64,000 nt of DNA. Origin: Aquimarina algicola. GTDB taxonomy: Bacteria; Bacteroidota; Bacteroidia; Flavobacteriales; Flavobacteriaceae. Position numbers and translations under genes: made by a program. How positions within the stretch are numbered: the first letter of the stretch is position 1; each line of letters starts with the position of its first letter. Location: positions 248,001 to 312,000 of the forward strand of contig NZ_VFWZ01000003.1 in NCBI RefSeq assembly GCF_006443095.1, given 5' to 3'. The notes under the pieces are model-generated. The model was given only the letters and a program-made list of their open reading frames with translations, had not been told where the DNA came from and ran no database searches. Positions 18,173 to 27,035 of the stretch are shown here, one piece after another.

Positions 18173-19495
18173 CTATTTGTAAACTTCTTTTATAAATTCG
18201 TCAAAACTTAATTCTTTTACTTTAAGTTTAACATTTTCTTTAAAGTAATTAAGTAATTTTTTACTCATTAATTGTTCAGAAATTCTCTTAACTTCATCTT
18301 GATTTGATAAAATTCTTGCAGCTATATCTTCTAACTCTTTATCTTCTGGCGAGTTTTGTCCGAATTGAGCCATCTGCGCTTTGATTAGGTCTTTTGCAAA
18401 GTCTTTTAATTCGTCAAAAGTTACTTGAAGTTCATTATCACTAATCAGTTTACCTTCTATCAATTGATAACGTAGTCCTTTTTCGCTTTTTTCGAATTCA
18501 TCCTTTGCTTCATCTACTGTAAGAGGCTTCTCTCCTGTTGCTTGAATCCACTTTTGAAGAAACTCAACAGGAAGATCAAATTTTGTATTTTCTAAAGCAC
18601 TTTCTGTTACATCATTAAGAAGTTGTTGATCAGACTGCTGCTCGAATTGCTTTTCTGCATCACCCTTGATTCTTTCTTTTAATTCGGTAACTGTTTTTAC
18701 GATATCAGGTCCGTATAACTTATCAAACAACTCTTTATCAAGATCTGCTAATTCTTGTTTATTTATCTCTGTAATTGTAAAAACAACTTCGATATCTAAG
18801 TCATTAGCACTATCGTTATCTATTTTTAGCGCACTAACTAAATCATGATTATCAGCAAATAAACCTTTAGTTTTCAGCTTAATCTCATCTCCTACTTTAG
18901 AACCTAAAAATTTATCAAGATTTCTTTTTCCCTTGATTTTATCTAAAGAAACTGTATAGTTGTTATCTATTTCTTTCTCTTCATTTTTAAAAGTACCTGC
19001 CACTAGAAACTCTTGTTCTACAGTTTCTTGAGGAACAAGTTTACCATATTGTTTTTGGATAGTATTGATCTGATTATCGATCATCTCATCATTTGCAACT
19101 ATCTTATAATGGGTAATTGATTTCTTACCTGTAAGCTTTACTTCGAATTTTGGCGCTAAACCAAGTTCAAATTCGAAAGAGTAATCATCACTATCCCAAT
19201 TAAAACCTTCTTTTTCTTTAGGTAGTGGATTCCCAAGAACATCAAGTTTTTCTTCGGTAAGATATTTGTTTAGTGCATCTTGCAACAACTTATTAACCTC
19301 ATCTACCAAAACAGCTTTTCCATATTGCTTTTTTACCAATCCCATTGGTACATGACCTTTTCTAAATCCAGGGATGTTAGCATTTTTACGATAATCTTTA
19401 AGTATTTTTTCTACTTTATCGTTGTAATCAGCCTTAGCAATATCTACAGTTACTACAGCATTTAATTCGTCTAGTTGCTCTTTTGAAATATTCAT
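18173..19495 (-). CDS. tig: Trigger factor
   Basis: A 440-residue ribosome-associated chaperone. The N-terminal ribosome-binding domain has the signature NIPGFRKGHVPMGLVKKQYG (residues about 38-57; the GFRxGxxP loop docks on L23). The middle PPIase (FKBP-like) domain is divergent, and the C-terminal helical arms end near KELSFDEFIKEVYK. It assists folding of nascent chains. It heads tig-clpP-clpX and has a well-formed promoter at 19528. Full length. Confidence 0.94.
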   Translation of the reverse strand: MNISKEQLDELNAVVTVDIAKADYNDKVEKILKDYRKNANIPGFRKGHVPMGLVKKQYGKAVLVDEVNKLLQDALNKYLTEEKLDVLGNPLPKEKEGFNWDSDDYSFEFELGLAPKFEVKLTGKKSITHYKIVANDEMIDNQINTIQKQYGKLVPQETVEQEFLVAGTFKNEEKEIDNNYTVSLDKIKGKRNLDKFLGSKVGDEIKLKTKGLFADNHDLVSALKIDNDSANDLDIEVVFTITEINKQELADLDKELFDKLYGPDIVKTVTELKERIKGDAEKQFEQQSDQQLLNDVTESALENTKFDLPVEFLQKWIQATGEKPLTVDEAKDEFEKSEKGLRYQLIEGKLISDNELQVTFDELKDFAKDLIKAQMAQFGQNSPEDKELEDIAARILSNQDEVKRISEQLMSKKLLNYFKENVKLKVKELSFDEFIKEVYK

Positions 19496-19527
19496 TATCT
19501 CTTCGTTTACTACTAAAAATTGGGATG

Positions 19528-19558
19528 CAAAAGTAACACTTTTTTAAATCACAACAAA
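19528..19558 (-). promoter_or_regulatory. Bacteroidetes-type promoter of tig
   Basis: On the minus strand TTTG (19558-19555), a 19-bp spacer and TACTTTTG (19535-19528) match the -33/-7 consensus exactly. The -7 box ends 32 bp before the tig ATG. Confidence 0.7.
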
Positions 19559-19591
19559 TTTTTAACTCCTTGAAAAACAGTAAACGTCTTA

Positions 19592-19939
19592 TTATTTTTT
19601 ATCCTTCTTTATAAAAGAATGCAATATCGATTCAAAAATAGATAATAAAATACTGAAAATTAAAGCCCAGAGCCATCCACTTACATTGAATCCTGCAATA
19701 AAATAATCTGCTAATAATATGATTGAAGCATTGATCACCAATAAAAAAAGCCCCAGAGTTATTATTGTAACAGGAAGCGTAAGAACAACCAATATTGGTT
19801 TTACAATACTATTTAAAACTGCAATAACCAAAGCAACGACAAAAGCGCTTAGATAATTGTTCACAGTTACTCCCGGAAGAATCTCAGCTAATAATAATAC
19901 TGCTATGGTACTTAAAATTAATTTTAGAAGAAATTTCAT
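19592..19939 (-). CDS. Small membrane protein of the phage-holin-IV-like family
   Basis: A 115-residue protein made almost wholly of four transmembrane helices, ending in a Lys-rich tail (HSFIKKDKK). The pattern (AEILPGVTVNNYLSAFVVAL, NSIVKPILVVLTLPVTIITLG) matches the widespread family annotated as mycobacterial four-TMS phage holin. In bacteria outside phages this family has no proven role, and no lysis genes are nearby. Monocistronic. Confidence 0.75.
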   Translation of the reverse strand: MKFLLKLILSTIAVLLLAEILPGVTVNNYLSAFVVALVIAVLNSIVKPILVVLTLPVTIITLGLFLLVINASIILLADYFIAGFNVSGWLWALIFSILLSIFESILHSFIKKDKK

Positions 19940-19970
19940 AATACCAAAGATAAATCTTAATCAGTAAAAT

Positions 19971-20017
19971 AAAAAAAAGGCTGTCCAAAAAGATTTAGGT
20001 AATCTTCTTAAAACAGC
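19971..20017 (-). terminator. Likely terminator of the GG-leader peptide gene
   Basis: On the minus strand GCTGT and ACAGC enclose an inner AAGATT/AATCTT pairing, followed by a run of eight T. The outer stem is only 5 bp. Confidence 0.5.
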
Positions 20018-20090
20018 TTCTTCTTAATGATCAAAATACTATATCGGTACAACTCTACAGTATTCAAACTTACTATTTGGCTTTATATCA

Positions 20091-20279
20091 TCAAAACATG
20101 TAAGGATCTTGACAAAACAATGGAATACAATGAGTTGGAAATCTCTCAAACAAGTAGCAACAACTAGAATCATCACATATAAAATCAAGAGTTGGGCAAT
20201 CTTGTGAGAATCCACCATTAATTTGTTTTTGAGCTTCTTTGTTTAGTACTTTTCCTATCGCTAATAAGGATTTTTTCAT
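20091..20279 (-). CDS. Double-glycine-leader, cysteine-rich peptide precursor (bacteriocin-like)
   Basis: A 62-residue precursor. The leader MKKSLLAIGKVLNKEAQKQ then INGG (residues 1-23) is the GG-type signal common in flavobacterial bacteriocin-like peptides. Cutting after GG leaves a 39-residue core with six Cys, including an adjacent CC pair, and an acidic N-terminal part. GG leaders are cleaved by C39-peptidase ABC exporters, but none is in this window, so export would rely on a distant gene. The function (antimicrobial, signal, other) is not readable. Remains of a second GG peptide lie just upstream. Confidence 0.72.
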   Translation of the reverse strand: MKKSLLAIGKVLNKEAQKQINGGFSQDCPTLDFICDDSSCCYLFERFPTHCIPLFCQDPYMF

Positions 20280-20324
20280 GATGTTTTAAGTTTTAATTAT
20301 TTATAGTTTTAAATTGAATATTTA

Positions 20325-20476
20325 TTAACAGGTACAACGATTTTCGTTTTCGTACCAAACTACTGTACCACCTCCTACTTTAATTTGTTTGCACCCCATT
20401 TCTTTATAATTTTCTACCTAGATTAAATAACGTTTTTTTCTTATTTAAGGTTCAAGGTTAGTACTTTTAAAACCAT
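20325..20476 (-). pseudogene. Likely decayed second GG-leader peptide precursor
   Basis: The minus strand ends with a frame coding VENYKEMGCKQIKVGGG, then 13 residues (TVVWYENENRCTC) and a stop. Just upstream, in two other frames, lie MVLKVLTLNLK and NKKKTLFNL, pieces of a typical Bacteroidetes natural-product leader (compare MKK.LTLNKKTISNL...EM..V.GGG). Joined across two frame changes they make a plausible leader of about 36 residues. An intact reading is limited to MGCKQIKV plus the core (from 20399). The frame changes could be true decay or sequencing error. Confidence 0.45.
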
Positions 20477-20729
20477 ATAACTTCCTGAAAGCTTTTCTAC
20501 ATTTACTAATTGAGTTGTAGAAAATAACCCCTCTAAGAACTATAGTTTTTCTTGACAAGAAAATGTAATTTTATTTTAAAATCGAACCAAAAGAAGATGT
20601 GGTACCTTTTTATATATTAAATATAGCAATGGACTAAAAATTTTAAGTTGTTATCAAGAAAAAACGATAAGATTCTAGTCAAGTATACCTTTGAGACAAA
20701 GCTTACATCAGAATTTTACATCCTCATTC

Positions 20730-20762
20730 AAAAAAAAAGAAGCCGTCTTTGTAGACAGCTTC
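20730..20762 (-). terminator. Rho-independent terminator of the GDSL lipoprotein gene
   Basis: On the minus strand a 10-bp stem (GAAGCTGTCT with AGACGGCTTC, one mismatch) and a 4-nt loop are followed by nine T. The region 20477-20729 upstream of the GG peptides otherwise shows nothing I can call. Confidence 0.85.
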
Positions 20763-20787
20763 CTTAAATTATATATGTAACAATATA

Positions 20788-22374
20788 TTAATTCACTTCA
20801 TTACTTACAGTAATAGTTCCAAAATCCGCAGGATTTACTGAAGGTAAACTTGCTCCATATGTTGATTCTACAGCCCCTATAATTCCATTAGTCACTATAG
20901 CATGTGCTCTAGGCGTTGGATGAACCCCATCCAATGAAAATCCACCTCCTGTAACAAATTGAGAGGTTACAATTCCTCCATTGTAAGGAATACCCCCATT
21001 TGCTGCTTGATTTAAATCACTAGCTACATCGTATAGAGCTAAACCGTTTGCAGCTGCTAGTGCAGAAATAGTTGCATTATATGCTGTTCTAGCATTTTCT
21101 ATTGCTGTTTGTTCTGCAGGTATCAAAACAAATTGATCTTCTAAAGGAAGACTAACTCCTTTTACTGATAATTGACCCGCTAATTCAGCAGGAACTCCTA
21201 AATTAATAAGTTCTGTAACTCTATCTGTATCAGGTTGTCCTATGATACCTGAACTAGTAAGAACTAATAGATCTTCTGCAGTTGCTTGTCTTGCTTGACC
21301 ATATTGCGCAGCAATAATTGGTGCTAAAGGACCAAAGGCAGGTGTAATCGCTGTAGTAAGATTAGCTGTTATATCTACTAATGATTCATCTTTGATTACT
21401 ACTGGACTAGCAGAAGTAGTAGAAAACTGTATTGCTCTTTCTGGCACCCCTAATGCTGTAAATGCAGCATTAAGACCGGCAAAAGTTTGATTAAGTGCTG
21501 GTATTTGTTCAGCAAAATCCTGATTTAAAGGACTTAATGGAGCAAAAGGAACTGTTGTAAAAAATGGCAACGAAGTTACACTAGGTAAGTTCAATAAGAC
21601 CCCTTTAGAACCATTAGCAATTAACCCATTCACTAACTGACTATACACTCCCGCAAAAGTCATATTATTGGTAATATCATTAGGGCCGTAATTCATAGGA
21701 TTTAACTCCCCTGTAATATTATGATCCATCCCTACTCCACCAGAAGTAGCGTAACTTAAGATATCATTGTTTCCTATCCACAAAGTAAAGAATGTTGGAT
21801 TTTGAGCAACTGCATCTCCTAAAACAGTAGCATTTGCACTAGAAGCAAAACGAACAAAATAAGGGTTTGACGCTGGAGGGCTAACTTGTAACCCAGCAGG
21901 ATTACCATATCCTTCGGCTACCAAGTGATAACTTTTTGCACCTGGCACACCCATATTACTAAATGAAGCACCTAAACTACTAAAATCAGTAGAAGGACTA
22001 CTACCCGTAAATCTTTCAGGGCTTGGACTTCCATCTTCACCAAATGCCAAAACTAATCTTGGAGGAAATGCTTCTGTTGCACCGGCAAACCCTCCTACAT
22101 TATCCGCCATCAAAGGCTGAGTGAACTCGCCACCACCCGCAAGCGAAAATTGCTTAGACAATATGTTTGGAAATGAATTTTCTTGACCTGTGATGTATAA
22201 AGCACCATCCGCAAAACCAGCTGTAAGTGAATTACCTAAGGCAATAAAATTACTAAAATCAGCTTCTCCACTTTTATAAATCCCAGATTCGTCTATTGGA
22301 TTATCAAATTCTGGTTCACAAGCAATTAATCCTAATGCCAGAATGGCTAAATATTTTATATTATTCTTTATCAT
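20788..22374 (-). CDS. SGNH/GDSL-hydrolase-like lipoprotein
   Basis: A 528-residue lipoprotein (signal peptide ending LGLIAC, Cys near residue 19). Block I is IALGNSLTAGFADG (about 44-57) with the candidate nucleophile Ser. Block III is LWIGNNDIL (Asn for the oxyanion hole). Block V is DGVHPTPRAHAI near residue 480, with catalytic Asp and His. The family covers esterases and lipases; the large middle region is rich in Ala, Gly and Asn and probably extracytoplasmic. It lies 6 bp downstream of a FadL-type porin gene, so the pair may handle lipids or hydrophobic compounds together (inference). Confidence 0.83.
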   Translation of the reverse strand: MIKNNIKYLAILALGLIACEPEFDNPIDESGIYKSGEADFSNFIALGNSLTAGFADGALYITGQENSFPNILSKQFSLAGGGEFTQPLMADNVGGFAGATEAFPPRLVLAFGEDGSPSPERFTGSSPSTDFSSLGASFSNMGVPGAKSYHLVAEGYGNPAGLQVSPPASNPYFVRFASSANATVLGDAVAQNPTFFTLWIGNNDILSYATSGGVGMDHNITGELNPMNYGPNDITNNMTFAGVYSQLVNGLIANGSKGVLLNLPSVTSLPFFTTVPFAPLSPLNQDFAEQIPALNQTFAGLNAAFTALGVPERAIQFSTTSASPVVIKDESLVDITANLTTAITPAFGPLAPIIAAQYGQARQATAEDLLVLTSSGIIGQPDTDRVTELINLGVPAELAGQLSVKGVSLPLEDQFVLIPAEQTAIENARTAYNATISALAAANGLALYDVASDLNQAANGGIPYNGGIVTSQFVTGGGFSLDGVHPTPRAHAIVTNGIIGAVESTYGASLPSVNPADFGTITVSNEVN

Positions 22375-22380
22375 AGCAAA

Positions 22381-23637
22381 TTACATTTTATAAGTTAGAC
22401 CAATACCTGGTGCAAAAGCACTAGATTTATATGTTCCTCCAAAAGGCTCTCTGGCACCAGTAGTTGGATTTGTACCAAAATCATAAGAAGCATCAACTTC
22501 TTCGAACCTTAAATAAAAGAAAGAGGCATCTATAGCCAACTTAGGTGTAACTGCAAAACTTAAACCACCAGAAAAACCATCTGAGTCATTACGAGGTGTT
22601 TCTGGAGCAAAGAATCCAGGTTGAACAGGAGTTTCGTCTCGATAATATCCTGCTCTAAGTGCGATTTTTTCTGTTGCCTGATACTGTACTCCAAACCTAT
22701 AAACCGAAGAGTTCTTATAGTTACGTGGATTACTTGAATCAGGGTTTCTTGGATTATTAAAATTAATATCTAAAGACTCATAAACATCCCAATATTGTCT
22801 GTTATAATCAAAAGCAAATAACCATTTTTTATATTCATAAGATAACCCTACAGTTAATTCTGCAGGAAGCGGTAGCTCTGCTACAAAACCATCGGTACCA
22901 TTCTGAGGTGCGTTAGGCGAATTTGGAAAATTAGAGAAAGTAGCTTCTCCATCTTCTGATTCTATAATAATTTCACTTCTGTAACTAAAACCTACATGAA
23001 AATTCTCTGTTGGATTAAACATTGCTCCAACACTCCATCCCCAGTTAGTTACTCCAGAATCTTCTATGGTTACATTAGATCTATTTCCATTTATATCCGT
23101 AGTTGTTCTACCTGCATTTCGATTAAATTCTACATTACCTACTACAAATATAGGTCCTCCTCCAATACTGAAATACTCAGAAAGTTTAAATGAAACCACA
23201 GGCTGAATATAAATTGAAGATAAATCAATATTATTAACCAATTGTGAACCTGCCCAATCTGTAGGCCAAGTAACTTCACTACCGTATGGAGTATAAACAC
23301 CAAGACCTAGCGCCATCCAATCATTAACCATGTAAGAAGCATAGATATTAAGCGGTGTTCCTATAGAGTTATCGGTTTCTGCAGAAATTCCTAAATCTTC
23401 ATTTTGGAAAATCACATCTGTAAAAATACCACTAACACCAACACTTACATTAAGTTTATTTTCTAAGTATACAAGTCCCGCAGGATTAAAGAACACCAGT
23501 TCTGCGCTATTTACAACAGCAACACCAGTATGTCCCATAGCCATCGCCCTTTGTCCCTGTACACTAACTCTATATCCACCCGCATATGTAACCAGAGTCA
23601 CAGATACGAATAGAATTAATAATAATAGTTTTCTCAT
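22381..23637 (-). CDS. OmpP1/FadL-family outer membrane transporter
   Basis: A 418-residue beta-barrel protein. After the signal peptide (to about residue 19) comes YRVSVQGQRAMAMGHTGVAV, the FadL hatch-domain pattern, then NSAELVFFNPAGLVYLEN, the NPA motif typical of the family. The rest alternates aromatic beta strands (ALGLGVYTPYGSEVTW) and ends in the aromatic-rich GIGLTYKM. FadL proteins pass hydrophobic molecules through the outer membrane by lateral diffusion. Co-directional with the GDSL lipoprotein. Confidence 0.9.
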   Translation of the reverse strand: MRKLLLLILFVSVTLVTYAGGYRVSVQGQRAMAMGHTGVAVVNSAELVFFNPAGLVYLENKLNVSVGVSGIFTDVIFQNEDLGISAETDNSIGTPLNIYASYMVNDWMALGLGVYTPYGSEVTWPTDWAGSQLVNNIDLSSIYIQPVVSFKLSEYFSIGGGPIFVVGNVEFNRNAGRTTTDINGNRSNVTIEDSGVTNWGWSVGAMFNPTENFHVGFSYRSEIIIESEDGEATFSNFPNSPNAPQNGTDGFVAELPLPAELTVGLSYEYKKWLFAFDYNRQYWDVYESLDINFNNPRNPDSSNPRNYKNSSVYRFGVQYQATEKIALRAGYYRDETPVQPGFFAPETPRNDSDGFSGGLSFAVTPKLAIDASFFYLRFEEVDASYDFGTNPTTGAREPFGGTYKSSAFAPGIGLTYKM

Positions 23638-23761
23638 AAATAAGTTTTAGAATTGTTTTTGTTTTATAAGGGTTTTGAAAAATTGATGTTCCAAATTTAA
23701 TAGAAAATACCAATTATCCAACAAAAACACTAAAATATTATGCATACATAGCTTTTTTTGT

Positions 23762-24529
23762 CTATTTTTTGATAAATCTCAATAATTCCCGAAGAAAATC
23801 TTTTGGGTTTTCTGCATGCAACCAATGCCCAGCAGAAGGAATTTCTCTAAATTCTGAGCTAGGGAATTGCTCTTGAATTTGCGCTATATCGTCTTGTAAA
23901 ATATAGTTAGAACGTGCTCCTTTCAGAAAAAGTGTCTTTCCAGTATAACGATACTGTTCCGGGAGTTCAACACCTATCTCTGAAGCATTTTTAATAAGAG
24001 CATCGAGATCCATTCTTAATCCTAAAACTCCTTTTTCTTTCCAAAATAAATTTTTAAGCAGAAACATCCTAACTCCCTGATCAGGAACATAATGACTTAA
24101 TTCTTCATCTGCTTCTTTACGAGTTTTGATAATCTCAAAATCCAAACTACTTAAGCCATCCAAAATATCTTGATGATGTAACGGATAGTACTTGGGTCCA
24201 ATATCTGCAACGATTAACTTGTTTACTTTTTCAGGATATTTTGCAGAAAAAAGCATAGATGTTTTACCTCCCATAGAATGTCCTAAAAGCTGTATTGTCT
24301 CTAAATCATGATTCTCACAGTACACAATTAAATCTTGTGCCATAATATCATAACTAAAAGCACTATCATGCGGGCTTCTGCCATGATTTCGCTGATCAAC
24401 CAAGTGAACCTGAAATCCTTGCTCTGCAATTTTTTTACCCAAAGTTTTCCAATTATCCCCCATTCCTAAAAAACCATGAAGAATTACAAATGGAATACCT
24501 TCTCCTATTATATTACTATGTAACTTCAT
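23762..24529 (-). CDS. Alpha/beta-fold hydrolase (YbfF-like)
   Basis: A 255-residue hydrolase. HGFLGMGDNWKTLG supplies the oxyanion region, DQRNHGRS is the following strand and turn, LLGHSMGGKTS carries the nucleophile Ser near residue 87, and SAGHWLHAENP the catalytic His near residue 236. Closest in pattern to YbfF/acyl-CoA esterase-type hydrolases; substrate unknown. It starts 9 bp after pdxJ ends, so the two are probably co-transcribed. Confidence 0.88.
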   Translation of the reverse strand: MKLHSNIIGEGIPFVILHGFLGMGDNWKTLGKKIAEQGFQVHLVDQRNHGRSPHDSAFSYDIMAQDLIVYCENHDLETIQLLGHSMGGKTSMLFSAKYPEKVNKLIVADIGPKYYPLHHQDILDGLSSLDFEIIKTRKEADEELSHYVPDQGVRMFLLKNLFWKEKGVLGLRMDLDALIKNASEIGVELPEQYRYTGKTLFLKGARSNYILQDDIAQIQEQFPSSEFREIPSAGHWLHAENPKDFLRELLRFIKK

Positions 24530-24538
24530 AAAATCACC

Positions 24539-25252
24539 TTATTTAAGCTTATGTAAATACATATTGACTACATTTTCTAAACCAAGATAAATAGATTCAC
24601 TAATTAAAGCATGCCCGATAGAAACCTCTAATAAGCCGGGAATACTTTCTTTAAAGAACTGTATATTTTGTAGAGAAAGATCATGCCCTGCATTAACTCC
24701 CAAATTAAAATCCATGGCTAATTCTGCACACTTTACATATGGTTTGACACTATCTTTGTTTCCTTTTTCATACTGCAATGCAAATTCTTCTGTATATAAT
24801 TCTATACGGTCTGTACCAATAGTAGCTGCACCTTCTATCATATCTAAGACCGGGTCTACAAAAACAGAAGTTCTAATATTATTACGTTTGAATTCAGAAA
24901 TAACCTCTGTTAGAAAAGAGGCATGTTTTTTTGTATCCCATCCAGAATTACTTGTTATCGCATCTTCTTTATCAGGAACCAAAGTAACCTGTGTTGGACT
25001 AACCTCTAACACCAAATCAATAAATTTTGGTATCGGATTCCCCTCTATATTGTATTCTGTATGTACAATTGGTTTTAGATCATAAGCATCTTGATACTTG
25101 ATATGCCTCTCATCCGGCCTTGGGTGTATTGTGATCCCTTGCCCTCCAAAATCTTGAATATCTTCTGCTACTTTTAATAAATTAGGCACATTACCACCCC
25201 TAGAATTACGCAGTGTAGCAATCTTATTAACATTAACACTTAATTTTGTCAT
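24539..25252 (-). CDS. pdxJ: Pyridoxine 5'-phosphate synthase
   Basis: A 237-residue TIM-barrel enzyme that condenses 1-deoxyxylulose 5-phosphate with 3-amino-2-oxopropyl phosphate to make pyridoxine 5'-phosphate. Motifs: LSVNVNKIATLRNSRGG at the N-terminus, GITIHPRPDERHI (catalytic His/Glu/Arg region), VTLVPDKE, and NAGHDLSLQN near the C-terminus. The frame is open for 13 codons further upstream, but the family starts at MTKLSVNVNK and has this length, so 25252 is used. Upstream partner of the alpha/beta hydrolase. Confidence 0.95.
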   Translation of the reverse strand: MTKLSVNVNKIATLRNSRGGNVPNLLKVAEDIQDFGGQGITIHPRPDERHIKYQDAYDLKPIVHTEYNIEGNPIPKFIDLVLEVSPTQVTLVPDKEDAITSNSGWDTKKHASFLTEVISEFKRNNIRTSVFVDPVLDMIEGAATIGTDRIELYTEEFALQYEKGNKDSVKPYVKCAELAMDFNLGVNAGHDLSLQNIQFFKESIPGLLEVSIGHALISESIYLGLENVVNMYLHKLK

Positions 25253-25354
25253 AGTTTTTGATATGGTTTCTCTAAAAAAGCAAAAATACAAACTTGATTA
25301 CGCGATGATTGTTTATTTTTTGATTATTTTGCGTGATATAGTTGTTTATAGATT

Positions 25355-26011
25355 ATGAAGACTAACTTATATATTGTTAATGAAATAGAACCATTGGATA
25401 TATCTGTAAAGGTAACAGATGCCCAATTGTTTATTAAAGATCGAACATATACTCATTTTCCTGTAACAAAAAAAGGAGTATATCTTGGGTGTATCCCAGA
25501 AGCAGACATCAGATGTTTTGAAACAGATAAGACTTTAGACGCCTATCAATATGCCTTAGAGGGGTTTTATGTGAGGCAAGATGATAATTGGCTTGATATA
25601 TTAGAATCTTTCGCTCAAAACAACTCTAACATCATGCCTATTTTAGACGATGATAACCGTTATATTGGGCTCTTTGAATTAGGCGACATTATGAACCTTT
25701 TCAACGAAACACCATTCCTTAGTGAACCAGGCAACATTTTAATAGTAGAAAAAGGAATTCAAGATTACTCTTTTAGTGAAATATCACAAATTGTTGAATC
25801 TAACAATGCAAAAGTTCTAGGGTTATTTATTTCAAATATGCAAAATGATGTTGCACAAATAACACTTAAAATAAGTGATAGTGATATCAACAATATAGTA
25901 CAAACCTTTAGAAGATATAGCTACAATATCGTATCGAGACATCAAGAAGATACTTTTTTAACTAACTTAAAAGAAAGGTCTAAGTATCTAGAGAAGTATT
26001 TGAATATTTAA
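25355..26011 (+). CDS. CBS-domain protein
   Basis: A 218-residue soluble protein with a CBS pair in residues about 10-135 (THFPVTKKGVYLGCIPEADI; NNSNIMPILDDDNRYIGLFE) and a C-terminal ACT-like region (ISNMQNDVAQITLKISDSDI). It resembles AcuB-like flavobacterial proteins. CBS pairs usually bind adenine nucleotides; the role here is unknown. It lies 40 bp upstream of nadK in the same direction, the usual flavobacterial order, so a link to NAD(P) or nucleotide sensing is possible but unproven. Confidence 0.8.
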   Translation: MKTNLYIVNEIEPLDISVKVTDAQLFIKDRTYTHFPVTKKGVYLGCIPEADIRCFETDKTLDAYQYALEGFYVRQDDNWLDILESFAQNNSNIMPILDDDNRYIGLFELGDIMNLFNETPFLSEPGNILIVEKGIQDYSFSEISQIVESNNAKVLGLFISNMQNDVAQITLKISDSDINNIVQTFRRYSYNIVSRHQEDTFLTNLKERSKYLEKYLNI

Positions 26012-26051
26012 CAACCTTTTACCAACCAAAAAATTAACAAACACAACTGTA

Positions 26052-26936
26052 ATGAAGATCGGTATATATGGCCAGTTCTATCATAAAAATTCTGAAATTT
26101 ATATTCAGCAATTACTAGAAACACTAGATAAAAAAGGTGCAGAAGTTGTTATTGAAAAAAATTTCTTAGAACTTATTAATCTTCATAAAGACATAGACAA
26201 AACATATTCGCATTTTAGCACTTTTGAAGAATTAGATAATTCTTATGACCTTTTTTTTAGCATAGGAGGAGACGGCACAATTTTAAAAACCATTACTTAT
26301 GTAAGAGACCTTGGTATCCCCATTGCCGGAATCAATACCGGAAGGCTTGGTTTTTTGGCTACAATCCAAAAAGAAGAAATCAAAGACAGTATAGAACTTA
26401 TTTTAGACAAAAAATATTATCTATCCCCAAGAAGCTTAGTTACAATAGAAACATTATCCAAAACAGGAGAATTTGGAGTTTTGAACTTTGCCATGAATGA
26501 AATTGCGGTAAGTAGAAGAAATACTACCTCCATGATAACTGTACATACAAGTTTGAACAATGAATTTTTGAATTCATACTGGGCAGATGGATTAATTATA
26601 TCAACCCCCACAGGATCGACAGGGTATTCTTTAAGTTGTGGTGGACCAGTTATTATGCCAGAGGCAGAAAGTATGGTTCTTACCCCTATTGCGCCTCATA
26701 ATCTAAATGCCAGACCCCTTGTAATCCCGGATAATCTGGAAATCAAATTACAAATCTCTAGTAGAGAAGATAGTTATCTTGTTTCTCTGGATTCTAGAAT
26801 ACATACTTTACCCAATGAAACCACGATTGTAATAAAAAAAGCTCCTTTTCAAATCAACATGGTAATATTAAAAGAAAATAGTTTCCTAAAAACACTACGT
26901 AAAAAGATGCTTTGGGGAGAAGATAAACGAAATTAG
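26052..26936 (+). CDS. nadK: NAD kinase
   Basis: A 294-residue kinase that makes NADP from NAD and ATP. The conserved GGDGT is at residues 72-76 with catalytic Asp74; GINTGRLGFLA follows, then MNEIAVSRRNTTSM, and DGLIISTPTGSTGYSLSCGG forms the NAD-binding C-domain. Full length, soluble. Part of the rightward run CBS-nadK; a promoter at 26990 suggests DUF6089 starts a fresh transcript. Confidence 0.95.
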   Translation: MKIGIYGQFYHKNSEIYIQQLLETLDKKGAEVVIEKNFLELINLHKDIDKTYSHFSTFEELDNSYDLFFSIGGDGTILKTITYVRDLGIPIAGINTGRLGFLATIQKEEIKDSIELILDKKYYLSPRSLVTIETLSKTGEFGVLNFAMNEIAVSRRNTTSMITVHTSLNNEFLNSYWADGLIISTPTGSTGYSLSCGGPVIMPEAESMVLTPIAPHNLNARPLVIPDNLEIKLQISSREDSYLVSLDSRIHTLPNETTIVIKKAPFQINMVILKENSFLKTLRKKMLWGEDKRN

Positions 26937-26989
26937 ACAATAAAAAGGGCTAAAAAGTGTTTTTTAGTCATACTATTTTACTCAAATTC

Positions 26990-27018
26990 TTGTGTACTAA
27001 AGTTAATTGTTATATTTG
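26990..27018 (+). promoter_or_regulatory. Bacteroidetes-type promoter upstream of DUF6089-uppS-bamA
   Basis: TTG (26990), an 18-bp spacer and TATATTTG (27011-27018), an exact TAnnTTTG match, lie 17 bp before the ATG at 27036. It would drive the envelope operon. Confidence 0.65.
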
Positions 27019-27035
27019 CAAACTTTTGAAAATCT

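Noticed and set aside
19592..19939. Holin-like gene as part of a prophage
   Set aside because: No phage genes, integrase or att-like repeats are nearby; this family is widespread as a plain membrane protein.
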